A stretch of DNA of 40,186 nucleotides from Methanoculleus chikugoensis (GTDB lineage Archaea; Halobacteriota; Methanomicrobia; Methanomicrobiales; Methanoculleaceae): contig NZ_FMID01000011.1 of NCBI RefSeq assembly GCF_900095385.1, forward strand, positions 1 to 40,186. Direction: 5' to 3'. A program made the position numbers and the translations under genes. The notes below the pieces were generated by a model, which saw only the letters and a program-made list of their open reading frames with translations, was not told the DNA's origin and made no database searches. Below, piece after piece: positions 30,516-38,715 of this stretch; position 1 is the stretch's first letter, and each line of letters starts with the position of its first letter.

Positions 30516-31163
30516 ATGCAGATCTTCCATGCAGAAACCATGCCGACGGAGAGCAGTTCCTCAGATCAGGAGACCGCAGCAAGGGACGAAGCAGGTGAAA
30601 TCGTGGAGATGGCGCGGCGAATGGCGGCCGCGACGACGAAGGGCGAGCTCGGGCTGATCCTCGCCGGAGGAGTCGGCCGCTACACGCTCGGGGATCTCCA
30701 GATCCTCGGGGGAAGGTTGTACGCGGAGATGGTGCGGTTGCCCGAGCCTTACCGGAGCCGGGTCCGCCCCTACATCACCGAGCAGCTCTTCGGCGCTCAC
30801 CACCAGCTTCTCGCCATGCACCGGTCGGGCCGGTTCCTCTCCATGACCGAGCCGATCACCGATCGTGAGACGTTCCTCGAGTTCTGCGATATGATCCCCG
30901 ACGGCTGCTTCCGCTGGGATGAATCCGCAGAACGAATACCGTTTCGTTTCACACCCCGGCACCGGGCCTTCTACTACCTGATATCGGCTTTTACGATGTT
31001 TGTGCTCGACCAGCCGGGTCACCCGGTGGGGACACCGTTTCCGGGAGGGTTCCGGGTCGAAGAGCGCAACGGTTCGTTCTACTGTCTCATCCGCGACCGC
31101 GAGAAGGAGGTTCCGTTCTCGATCTGCAACTTCTGCCCCGCACTGCAGACCAAGGAGGGGTGA
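30516..31163 (+). CDS. UPF0305/DUF2115 protein
   Basis: A 215-residue protein from a family found in methanogens. The diagnostic C-terminal part is present: a hydrophobic helix YYLISAFTMFVLDQPGHPVG, then TPFPGGFRVEERNGSFYC and the terminal CNFCPA motif, with an extra Cys in FYC that could complete a metal site. The N-terminal part is helical (EIVEMARRMAAAT, LGLILAGGVGRYTLGDL). The ATG at 30516 is the first in the frame with coding bias; an ATG eight codons later is equally possible. The role is unknown; presence only in methanogens suggests a link to methanogenesis or its cofactors. Confidence 0.8.
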   Translation: MQIFHAETMPTESSSSDQETAARDEAGEIVEMARRMAAATTKGELGLILAGGVGRYTLGDLQILGGRLYAEMVRLPEPYRSRVRPYITEQLFGAHHQLLAMHRSGRFLSMTEPITDRETFLEFCDMIPDGCFRWDESAERIPFRFTPRHRAFYYLISAFTMFVLDQPGHPVGTPFPGGFRVEERNGSFYCLIRDREKEVPFSICNFCPALQTKEG

Positions 31164-31276
31164 TCCCCCTCAGGCGCACCGACCGCGCCCGGCCGGACTG
31201 GACCGCCGCCCACGAAGAGAGCTGAAAGGACGGCGAACCCGGCATCCTTTTCTTGATCGGTACAGCGCTACAGGGG

Positions 31277-31284
31277 TATTTATA
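31277..31284 (+). promoter_or_regulatory. TATA box for 45-residue basic protein
   Basis: ATTTATACG lies about 50 bp upstream of the ATG at 31334 with purines before it; start site expected near 31305. Confidence 0.45.
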
Positions 31285-31333
31285 CGAAAGAAGAAAGATA
31301 TAGAACCAGCCAGAGACGTGGCGAGGTACCTGT

Positions 31334-31471
31334 ATGCCGACGAGCAAGAAACAACTGGAAAAACTGAACAGGGCAAAGAAGGCCAAGGCAGAAGAACTCG
31401 CGCAACAGGCGGCCGGGGGCAGCGAGGCCGCCAAGAAGAAACTCAAGAAACTCCAGAAGAAGATCAAGTGA
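31334..31471 (+). CDS. Tiny basic protein, 45 residues
   Basis: A 45-residue frame, almost entirely Lys, Ala, Glu and Gln: MPTSKKQLEKLNRAKKAKAE, then a Gly break (AAGGSEAAKK) and a Lys-rich helix ending KKLQKKIK. It has its own TATA box at 31277 and GAGGT before the start, and a T-run follows the stop. This combination supports a real microprotein. It is likely a nucleic-acid- or ribosome-binding helix pair. Homologues of this size are common in methanogens but uncharacterised. Confidence 0.65.
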   Translation: MPTSKKQLEKLNRAKKAKAEELAQQAAGGSEAAKKKLKKLQKKIK

Positions 31472-31485
31472 TCTTCACGGGATAG

Positions 31486-31493
31486 CCACTTTT
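31486..31493 (+). terminator. T-tract terminator after tiny basic protein
   Basis: CACTTTTTTATC is a T-tract of six directly after the stop, fitting an archaeal intrinsic terminator. Confidence 0.5.
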
Positions 31494-31709
31494 TTATCGC
31501 TTCATATGGGTTAATTGAAAGAATAGATCCCTCTCAGCCGCAGAACTCCCGGTCGAGACCGCCCTCGCCCTCGAAGGGGCCCGAGGGAATACTGCAGGAA
31601 ACGGCCGGGAGGAAGCGCGGTGGGGCTGCGGCTTGATTTCCCGGAGTCCTGAACGACGGCCGTTGCGGCGGATCACAACCCTTATTCCCGCAAAAAGAGC
31701 ACTCTCCAT

Positions 31710-33755
31710 GTGAAACACGTCCTTCTGACCGTTCTCCTTATCGCCGTTCTCGCCTGCGCGGGGTGCTCCGCCCCGTCCGGGACGGCGACCCCCGAACCCG
31801 TATCGCAGCCACCCGAGAGCGAGTTCGCCCTCAATGAATCCGTCCATCCGGGCGACGACTTCTATGCATACGTGAACGATGCATGGATGGCGGAGCACCC
31901 TATCCCGGCCGATAAGCAGTATTACGCGACGTTCACCGAGGTGCAGGACCGGGTGGATAATGACCTCCATGCCCTCTTCCTGAACGCTTCGGCCGTCCCG
32001 GCCAGGGATGCGGACCGGAACATCACCCTCATCGGTCGATTCTACCTGTCGGGGATGGATAACGGGACGATCGATCGGGAAGGGCTCTCCGGGATCTCCG
32101 ATCTCCTTCTGGCGATCGATGGGATCGATTCCCGTGCCGATCTGACCGCGACCACGATCGTTCTTCTGGAGCAGGGCTTTTCCCCGGCGTACTACTACTG
32201 GGCCGGGGTTAACCCCGAGAACAGCACCGAGGTTGTCCCGGCCCTTTACCAGGGGGGGCTCGGGCTGCCGGACCGGGACTACTACCTCCGAAACGACATC
32301 GGGAGCGTGGAACTCCAGGATGCCTACCGGGAGCACATAGCCCGGGTGCTGATGCTGGCAGGAGGGACCGCCGGGCGGGCCGCCACCGACGCAGAGACCG
32401 TCTATGCGATGGAAAAGGCCCTTGCGGCGGCCCATCTCGGTGCGGAGGAGAACCGCGACCCGCAGAAGACCACGAACATTTACACGCTTGCCGAACTGGA
32501 AGAAGAGTTCCCGGCGATCGGGTGGGGGACCCTTGCCGCCATCCCGGGCTCCGGGCCGGTCGGCGAGGTACACGTCTACCAGCCGGGCTACGTGGAGGGA
32601 CTCGACTCCCTGCTCGCGACCGCTCCGCTCGAAGACTGGAAGGTCTACCTGCGCTACCGGCTGATCGACCAGGCGTCTCCCTACCTTGGGGCGTCGTTCG
32701 AGGAGGAGCACTTCGCCTTCTACAAGACGACGCTCTACGGTGTCCCGGAGATGAAGCCCCGGTGGCAGCGTGTCGTCAATACGGAGAGCGAACTCCTCGG
32801 CGACCTGGTGGGCCGGGCGTACGTCGACCGGTACGTCGACCCCCGGACCCGGGATATGGTATCGGGGATGGTCGCTGCCATCCGCGAGACCTTCGACGAA
32901 CGGATAGCGGACCTCGCCTGGATGAGCGAGCCCACGAAGGTCGCGGCCCACGAGAAACTTGCTGCCATGGGGGAGAAGATCGCGTATCCCGACCAATGGA
33001 CGGACTACTCCGGGCTGAACCTCTCGGACTCGTACGTGGCAAACGTCCGTGCCGCAAAGGCCCACTCCTTCATCCACGGTCCCGAAGGGCTTGAGAAGGT
33101 CGGCGGCCCGGTCGACCGGAGCATCTGGTTCGTCCCCCCGCAGACGGTGAACGCCTTCTACGACCCGACCGGAAACGAGATGGTCTTCCCCGCGGCCATC
33201 CTCCAGCCGCCGTTATTCGACCCCGATGCGGATCCCGCCTTCAACTACGCGGCGCTCGGCTGGGTGATCGGGCACGAGATGACGCACGGCTTCGACGACC
33301 AGGGAAGGCAGTACGACAAAGACGGGAACCTGAAGGACTGGTGGACGGAGGAGGACGCCGCAAACTTCAACGACCGGACGGCCCTGCTCGTCGCCGAGTA
33401 CAACGCGTTCGAGGCGCTTCCCGGCCTTTACGTCAACGGGAACCTCACCCTCGGGGAGAACATCGCCGACTTCGGCGGCCTGACCATAGCCTACCACGCC
33501 TGGAAGAAGGCGGAGAACGGGTCGGCCGATCCGGCAGCGGACCGGTGGTTCTTCCTCGCGGCCCCAACCATCTGGAGGGCGAACGACCGGGAGGATTCGC
33601 TCCGGAACCTGGTGCTGACCGACCCCCATTCCCCGGAGAAGTTCCGGGTGAACGGCGTCCTCTTTAACATCCCCGAGTTCTACGACGCTTTCCCGGATAT
33701 CCGGCCCGGCGACGTCCTCTACCGGGACGCCGAGGAGAGGCCCGTCATCTGGTGA
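31710..33755 (+). CDS. M13 (neprilysin-like) lipoprotein metallopeptidase
   Basis: A 681-residue exported zinc endopeptidase. The GTG at 31710 starts a signal peptide with lipobox (VLACAGC), so the enzyme is anchored outside. The N-terminal M13 domain (about 45-430) is helical with a typical DFYAYVNDAWM start. The catalytic domain has NAFYDPTGNEMVFPAAIL, H522-E523-x-x-H526 in VIGHEMTHGFDD, the third ligand Glu in ENIADFGGL (583-587) and the final R-x-x-IW. All catalytic residues are intact. Family members cut peptides of less than about 40 residues at the amino side of hydrophobic residues. M13 peptidases are unusual in archaea outside methanogens, so bacterial origin is plausible. Confidence 0.95.
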   Translation: MKHVLLTVLLIAVLACAGCSAPSGTATPEPVSQPPESEFALNESVHPGDDFYAYVNDAWMAEHPIPADKQYYATFTEVQDRVDNDLHALFLNASAVPARDADRNITLIGRFYLSGMDNGTIDREGLSGISDLLLAIDGIDSRADLTATTIVLLEQGFSPAYYYWAGVNPENSTEVVPALYQGGLGLPDRDYYLRNDIGSVELQDAYREHIARVLMLAGGTAGRAATDAETVYAMEKALAAAHLGAEENRDPQKTTNIYTLAELEEEFPAIGWGTLAAIPGSGPVGEVHVYQPGYVEGLDSLLATAPLEDWKVYLRYRLIDQASPYLGASFEEEHFAFYKTTLYGVPEMKPRWQRVVNTESELLGDLVGRAYVDRYVDPRTRDMVSGMVAAIRETFDERIADLAWMSEPTKVAAHEKLAAMGEKIAYPDQWTDYSGLNLSDSYVANVRAAKAHSFIHGPEGLEKVGGPVDRSIWFVPPQTVNAFYDPTGNEMVFPAAILQPPLFDPDADPAFNYAALGWVIGHEMTHGFDDQGRQYDKDGNLKDWWTEEDAANFNDRTALLVAEYNAFEALPGLYVNGNLTLGENIADFGGLTIAYHAWKKAENGSADPAADRWFFLAAPTIWRANDREDSLRNLVLTDPHSPEKFRVNGVLFNIPEFYDAFPDIRPGDVLYRDAEERPVIW

Positions 33756-33776
33756 CGGGCGTTACCATACACCCTT
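33752..33776 (+). terminator. Terminator after M13 peptidase
   Basis: GGTGAC (33752-33757) pairs with GTTACC (33762-33767) around GGGC and a run of five T follows. It overlaps the stop codon. Confidence 0.45.
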
Positions 33777-33805
33777 TTTCATCTCCTGAACCGCCCGATC
33801 ATGAT

Positions 33806-34006
33806 TCAGAGGAGTCCGGGCGCTCGCCGGCGATCAATCTCCGGCAGGATGTATCCGCAGTAGACCAGGTACAGCAGGAGAACCGAGAAAAGTGCGAGCG
33901 ATGTTTCCAGGAACTCCATTGCTATACCAAAGAGAAGGAACATCCCAACTGCTATCGCCATCAGCCGGGCTGCAACAGTAAGATTGTTTCCACCCTTTCC
34001 GGCCAT
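33806..34006 (-). CDS. Small membrane protein, 66 residues
   Basis: A 66-residue protein with two hydrophobic helices (about 12-30 and 34-52) and a short charged tail (PEIDRRRAPGLL). The ATG at 34006 has GAGG seven bases upstream on the minus strand. Upstream, on the same strand, lies a GC-rich inverted repeat with a run of six T before the ribosome site (34026-34048), which looks like a terminator placed in a leader. No family recognised. Confidence 0.55.
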   Translation of the reverse strand: MAGKGGNNLTVAARLMAIAVGMFLLFGIAMEFLETSLALFSVLLLYLVYCGYILPEIDRRRAPGLL

Positions 34007-34025
34007 ACGGCCCCTCACAAAGAGT

Positions 34026-34048
34026 AAAAAAGCCCGGCGGCCGGATTA
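34026..34048 (-). promoter_or_regulatory. Terminator-like hairpin in gene leader
   Basis: On the minus strand CCGG-CCG-CCGGGC is followed by TTTTTT, then by the ribosome site of the small membrane gene 15 nt later. A TATA-like GGATATATTTC at 34057-34067 lies directly upstream. It may attenuate transcription or be a plain operator. Confidence 0.3.
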
Positions 34049-34087
34049 ATCTTCTGAAATATATCCCGCGGCAGAACGGGGAGGCGC

Positions 34088-34107
34088 GCCCGGGTTCCGA
34101 CCCGGGC
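34088..34107. repeat. GC-rich hairpin
   Basis: GCCCGGG (34088-34094) pairs with CCCGGGC (34101-34107), loop TTCCGA. The arm resembles a tRNA T-arm at first sight but the loop lacks the conserved A and no cloverleaf is present around it. Confidence 0.4.
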
Positions 34108-34165
34108 AAGGTCTCCATCATCGCGCCCGACCGAAACATTTAGAATATGTTAAATAGGGTCACAC

Positions 34166-34182
34166 CGATGATATAATATTTA
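34166..34182 (+). promoter_or_regulatory. TATA region before 34282 gene
   Basis: GATATAATATTTACC gives a TATA core about 105 bp before the ATG at 34282, so a leader of roughly 85 nt is expected. The 34108-34281 stretch holds no gene. Confidence 0.4.
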
Positions 34183-34281
34183 CCTTTCGGAAATATCTCC
34201 GGTTCTGCGACACCACAGATTCTGAGGGATATTAACCAGATAATCCCAGAGCAGACAAATTTCCAGGAGCGTCGAGCAGTA

Positions 34282-35289
34282 ATGGCAGACGGCGACAAGG
34301 TGAACGATATTTTTGGCAGGGCCGGGGAGATTGCATCCGGCGCTGCTGATAAGGCAACCGTGATGATCGACTCTGCAGCGGCCAGGGTCTCAGCGGGTGT
34401 CACGGAGATGCGCGAGGAGTCCAGAGCATCTCCCCGTATAGACGACGGCAACTATGCACGGGACGGCGACGCTCACGCAGCGGCGGAGGCGGGTGATTAC
34501 GTCCTCTCCGGTGAACTCTCCGTCTCCGACACGGCAGACGATGCAGCGGCGGAGATTGCGGTCAATCATTCTGCAGGCGGGGTCGTGAAAGGATGCGTGC
34601 AGAAGAGGATCGACGGCTTCAAGAGCGGTTTAACGAATAAGAAACTCCTGATCACCGCAGGAGTCATGGCCCTGGTCTGGTTTGCCCTGACCATCCTCCC
34701 GGCCCTGGGATTCAACCCGGCGGCGGTCCAGTCCCTCTCCTTCCTGACCTTCGCGCGGGGCGGGCTCTCCGGCGGGGTGCCCGGGTTCATCGGCGGCCTC
34801 ATCGGGAAGGGCCTGATCGCCTACTTCGCGACGCTGCTCATCGTCGGCGGGATCTCCGGCGAGAGCATCGTCGCAAGCATCCGGTCTTTTGCCGCGCAGT
34901 TCTCCGGGCAACGGTGGGATATCACATCGATCGCCCCTCTTCTCGTCGGCGGCGGCGCGGCCCTCTTCGTCTACAACTTCCTTGCGGGGACGTCGACGAT
35001 CATGAACTGCATGGTGGGGATCGTGGCGTTCCTCATCGCGGCCCGTGCGCTGGCGAACCGGGCGGGCTGCGTTCGGCAGGTCGTTGCCGCAGCCTTTGCA
35101 AAAGAGGGCAGGGCCGATTCCGGGCTGGTCACGCAGGTGATGGCGGGATGGGCCGGAGGGTTTGCTCTCGGGGTCGTCCTCTCCGTCTTCGGGGGGTACA
35201 CCTGTTACATCGCCGGGTTCCTCCTCCTGGCGGTCGGCGCCGTCCTCATGGTCACCGTTCAGAAGCAGGCGGGGGGTGTCCCGGCATGA
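34282..35289 (+). CDS. Polytopic membrane protein, partner of large exported protein
   Basis: A 335-residue protein. Residues 1-110 are soluble and Ala/Glu/Asp-rich (IFGRAGEIASGAADKATVMI, AAARVSAGVTEMREESRAS), possibly an amphipathic helical arm. Six to seven helices follow between about 120 and 328, with conserved-looking Gly-rich motifs (GGLSGGVPGFIGGLIGKGL) and a central cytoplasmic segment (AKEGRADSG). The stop overlaps the ATG of the next gene by four bases, so the pair is coupled. I recognise no family. It may anchor or export the next product. Confidence 0.72.
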   Translation: MADGDKVNDIFGRAGEIASGAADKATVMIDSAAARVSAGVTEMREESRASPRIDDGNYARDGDAHAAAEAGDYVLSGELSVSDTADDAAAEIAVNHSAGGVVKGCVQKRIDGFKSGLTNKKLLITAGVMALVWFALTILPALGFNPAAVQSLSFLTFARGGLSGGVPGFIGGLIGKGLIAYFATLLIVGGISGESIVASIRSFAAQFSGQRWDITSIAPLLVGGGAALFVYNFLAGTSTIMNCMVGIVAFLIAARALANRAGCVRQVVAAAFAKEGRADSGLVTQVMAGWAGGFALGVVLSVFGGYTCYIAGFLLLAVGAVLMVTVQKQAGGVPA

Positions 35290-38200
35290 GGCCGATGGCA
35301 AGACTGCTGCTTGTCCTCCTTGCAGCCTCACTCCTCTCCGGAACCGCGGCTGCAAGCTACTCGCTCACCGATACCAACAGTTACGACTACAAACTGGCGA
35401 GCAAGTATATCCACAGCATGGAAGACGAGGGGTTCGTCGTCGAGATGCCGATCGGCGTCTACAAGAAAGGGACGGACGAACTCCTTGCGACCGAGAACAC
35501 GCTGTTGATCATCGGCAACCTCGGGAAGGTAGACCCCGAGGCAGAACGGCTTGTCCTGACCGAGATCCCGACAGACGTCTACAGCTACACCTACCAGGGC
35601 GACGCAGGCGGCGGCGAGATCAGGCAGATTACGGGAACAGTCACTGCCGGCCGCTATATGTTCACCGAGTTCGGTATCAACCAGAAGTACAGGACGGTGG
35701 GCGAGTATGCCGGCTACATACAGACCGTGCTCGAGAAGTCGGTTGAGACTTCCAGCGCTAAGATCGAGTACGTGGATACGACCATAAACGGACACCGCGT
35801 CATCGGCGTGCGCGAGTTGAGGGATGACTCCAACTGGGCGGCCGGCGGCGTCGTCACGGACAACCACCTGGAGAACACGTTCACCTACTACGTGATCCGC
35901 GAGGACTTCTACCCGGCGGGCTCAGGGCTCGCTTACTTCAAGATACGGGGCCATGTCGGCCTCGAACATGACAACGGCCGGAGTTTGACGTATGATCCGT
36001 ATCCCTCGGAGAGCCAGGTGGCTACGGCACGCTCCGAGATGAAGAAGGCGTACCAGGAAGCGAACGAGGTCGTGGACTCGGTCATCGCCGATGCGGCGAA
36101 CGCAAAGGGGACGCTCATCGTCGGGAACTACGATGAGGTCTTCGGCGGGTACGGCGGCGGCGCCTTCTCCATAAACACTCCGGGCGGCGGCTCCGGTGAG
36201 AGCGATTACGGCATACCGCTCGCGGTTATAACCGGGATCGGTGCCGCGGGAGCCGCGGTTGCGGGCGCTGCAGCGGCGGCCGGCGGCGGCGGCAAGGGCG
36301 GCAGCGAGACGGAGCGCACCAGCACCTACCGGATGAGGATCCGCAAGGACTTCGAGGATTACATCGTCTGCGGGAAGAGTCCCGAGACCATATACGCCCA
36401 GATGATCGAGACCACCGCGGAGGGCGAGGAGATCGAGCGCGACGACCTCACCGCGACGCTCTCGATAACCTCCGGCGGCGGCCTCCGGGTCGAGGACCCG
36501 ACGTTCACCGGCGGCTACATGGGAGCGTTCGTATCTGCCGACGAGAACGAACTCGCGGAAGAGGGCATCGTCAGGGTGGCCTACACCGGGAAGGGCGGGT
36601 CATTCACGAACAACATCCACTTCCGGATCATCGGCGAGCCGAGGATCAAGTTCCCCGAGCAGGGGGAGGCCATGGACCTGCGGCTGAACGTCCTCTACGG
36701 CGACAACCTGACCTACGACGTCGAGGTCGAACTCGTCGACTTCATCGAACCGCCAAAGGAGATCGAGATCAAGCAACTCGACGAGGCGCCGTTCACGAGC
36801 TCCCTGGAGAAGATCGACGAGACGCACTACATCGCAAAGATCGTCAACACGAGTGCGCTCCCGGAGAAGGGAGCCCAGGTGACGAGGTACGGCGCGAGGG
36901 TCATCGCCACCACCGAGGATGACGGGGTCGTCGAGGAAGCGTTCACGGTGATCTTCTACCCAGAGGGCATCAGCGTCACCGACGTCGTCTACGACGACGA
37001 GGGGCACGCCCGGTTCGCGGCCTACGACGACCTGGACACGGAAGAGGACGACGTCCAGCCGACCGGCTTCATCGTGAACCTCGCCGTCAGGGTGAGCGAG
37101 GGCGAGAAGGAAGTGGTGAAACTCCTGGACGGGACGGAGTACACGCCGGTGTTCGGCGAACTCAAGGGAACCGACCCGAGAACGGAGGTCCTTGCATCGA
37201 GGTTCAAGTACACCATCGAGAAGAAGCCGGACAACACCAACAAGGCCTACAAGTTCACCCCCGCCCAGCAGATCGGCGAGGACGAGCAGAACCCCTACTT
37301 CCTGGAACTCCCGATCACCTGCGAGTACGGCGACGAGACCTACGAGCTCGATCTCCCGATCCGCCTCATCGGCGACAAACTCGGGGTGCGCAAGGACCGC
37401 GAGACGGAACTTGCGAACCTGAAGAAGAGAATCCAGAAGTTCGGCATCAACCCCGACACCGCCCGGTTCCTGCGGGAGAACGTGCAGAACTTCACTGCCG
37501 CCGAGCTCCGCCTGATGAGCAAGAAGATCGTCTACGACTCGATCGTCTACTACACACAGGAGTCGGCGGACTTCATGGAGACCGCCGATACCATGGACGA
37601 CTGGATCACCTTCCTCTCCGTCGTGAAGTGGTTCGGCGACCAGGCGTTCTCCTACCTCATGACCATCTACACGGGGCCTGCGGGAGAGGCGATCCTCACC
37701 CCCACAAAGGAGCTTACGGTCGAGTTGATCGGCGAACTCTCGGCCGACCTCTTCATGGGCAACGGGGTGAACTGGGACGAGATCAAGGTCGGTGTGCACA
37801 TCTCGGAGATGATCGAGAACTACACCAAGTCGTGCTTCGAGGATATCGGCAAAGCGAATCCGAAGAAGCTCGCCCAGGTGATCGCGGGGCTCTGCGTCTT
37901 CAACCTGGTGCGCCACTACACCTTCGATCTCGACGAGAACGGGAAACGCAGCCTGTACAACGCGATCATCTCGTCGTTCTCCGACATATCGCTCGAGTTC
38001 TTCTCGAACAAGTTCGGCAATTTCCTCAAGGACAAACTCGACGATCCGACATCGAGCATCTCGAAACTCCTGGACTCGTCGGCGGTGAAGATGCTCGAGG
38101 AGATGATGCCCGAAGGCAAACTCGCGGTTCCGGGCGTGAACACCCTCATGGAGGATGCAGCGGTGGGCAGCGCCCTCCAGAAGTACGTCGAGGGGCTCTT

Positions 38201-38471
38201 CGGCTTTGGCGCGTCCTACGTGACGGAGGAGTTAGGAAAGGCGGCCGCCGAGACCCTCTATGTGAAGGTGACGGTGGATGTGCCCGGCTCAGAGCGGGAG
38301 ATCGACTGGTACGTCGTCATAAACCCGATCAAAGCGGCCGACAAACTCCTGGAGTACATCTTCACGTCGCTCTACGAGACGTTCCCCTTCCCGACCGCGG
38401 AACTCGGGGAAGCCGCCGAGCGGCGCGACCCGCTCTACATGGATCCAAAGACCAACCAGCGGATCGGATAA
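35286..38471 (+). CDS. Large exported protein, 1061 residues
   Basis: A signal peptide (1-23, ARLLLVLLAASLLSG) precedes an N-terminal domain of about 280 residues. A hydrophobic Gly/Ala stretch (about 308-335, YGIPLAVITGIGAAGAA...) probably crosses the membrane or wraps as a helix. After it comes a set of Ig-like beta domains (about 340-700), starting STYRMRIRKDFEDYIVCGK, with repeated Y-x-A and GKGGSFTNN motifs. The C-terminal third (from about 700) is helical (KKRIQKFGINPDTARFL, MEMIENYTKSCFEDIG) without membrane segments. The frame extends upstream past 35286, but the ATGA overlap with the preceding gene fixes the start. I have an impression of similar clostridial surface proteins; it is unverified. 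Confidence 0.85.
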   Translation: MRPMARLLLVLLAASLLSGTAAASYSLTDTNSYDYKLASKYIHSMEDEGFVVEMPIGVYKKGTDELLATENTLLIIGNLGKVDPEAERLVLTEIPTDVYSYTYQGDAGGGEIRQITGTVTAGRYMFTEFGINQKYRTVGEYAGYIQTVLEKSVETSSAKIEYVDTTINGHRVIGVRELRDDSNWAAGGVVTDNHLENTFTYYVIREDFYPAGSGLAYFKIRGHVGLEHDNGRSLTYDPYPSESQVATARSEMKKAYQEANEVVDSVIADAANAKGTLIVGNYDEVFGGYGGGAFSINTPGGGSGESDYGIPLAVITGIGAAGAAVAGAAAAAGGGGKGGSETERTSTYRMRIRKDFEDYIVCGKSPETIYAQMIETTAEGEEIERDDLTATLSITSGGGLRVEDPTFTGGYMGAFVSADENELAEEGIVRVAYTGKGGSFTNNIHFRIIGEPRIKFPEQGEAMDLRLNVLYGDNLTYDVEVELVDFIEPPKEIEIKQLDEAPFTSSLEKIDETHYIAKIVNTSALPEKGAQVTRYGARVIATTEDDGVVEEAFTVIFYPEGISVTDVVYDDEGHARFAAYDDLDTEEDDVQPTGFIVNLAVRVSEGEKEVVKLLDGTEYTPVFGELKGTDPRTEVLASRFKYTIEKKPDNTNKAYKFTPAQQIGEDEQNPYFLELPITCEYGDETYELDLPIRLIGDKLGVRKDRETELANLKKRIQKFGINPDTARFLRENVQNFTAAELRLMSKKIVYDSIVYYTQESADFMETADTMDDWITFLSVVKWFGDQAFSYLMTIYTGPAGEAILTPTKELTVELIGELSADLFMGNGVNWDEIKVGVHISEMIENYTKSCFEDIGKANPKKLAQVIAGLCVFNLVRHYTFDLDENGKRSLYNAIISSFSDISLEFFSNKFGNFLKDKLDDPTSSISKLLDSSAVKMLEEMMPEGKLAVPGVNTLMEDAAVGSALQKYVEGLFGFGASYVTEELGKAAAETLYVKVTVDVPGSEREIDWYVVINPIKAADKLLEYIFTSLYETFPFPTAELGEAAERRDPLYMDPKTNQRIG

Positions 38472-38476
38472 TCTTC

Positions 38477-38508
38477 TTTTTTTATGTTCGCCCGACGCTG
38501 TCGGGCGG
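38477..38508 (+). terminator. T-tract and hairpin after large exported gene
   Basis: Seven T (38477-38483) follow the stop; CGCCCGAC (38489-38496) then pairs with GTCGGGCG (38500-38507). Either element can end the transcript. Confidence 0.5.
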
Positions 38509-38684
38509 CAGGGAACCGTCCCGCGAAGGGGCATCGCGGGCGGTGTCACACGGGTTTCGTGATACAGCTGGACCATTGCGGATTCCATATTCTTTACCGG
38601 GACGCCGGCGTTTATTGACATTATTTTTCCTTGAGCCCCAGAATCCACCAATATCATTTACATCCGGCGTTTCTGTTTACTATA
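38509..38684. other. Intergenic DNA with solo MITE-end-like 11-mer
   Basis: No gene is visible. TGGACCATTGC (38569-38579) is identical to the left end of the MITE-like element at 13285, but no second end is found here. Confidence 0.35.
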
Positions 38685-38705
38685 TTTTTTTATACGAGAT
38701 ATCTC
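38685..38705 (+). promoter_or_regulatory. TATA box with GAGATATCTC palindrome
   Basis: TTTTTTATA (38685-38693) is a strong TATA box and is followed by the ten-base palindrome GAGATATCTC (38696-38705). Start is expected at the ATG at 38716, so the mRNA may be leaderless. Confidence 0.5.
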
Positions 38706-38715
38706 ATTCACTATT

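Noticed and set aside
31494-33077. Long minus-strand frame of 527 codons
   Set aside because: It is the antisense shadow of the M13 peptidase gene in high-GC DNA; it has no start signal and no recognisable domain.
34088-34107. tRNA T-arm-like hairpin
   Set aside because: The loop lacks the conserved A and no acceptor, D-arm or anticodon arm is found on either strand.
36600-37916. Minus-strand frame of 438 codons
   Set aside because: Shadow of the large exported protein gene; low-complexity acidic and Leu/Val composition.
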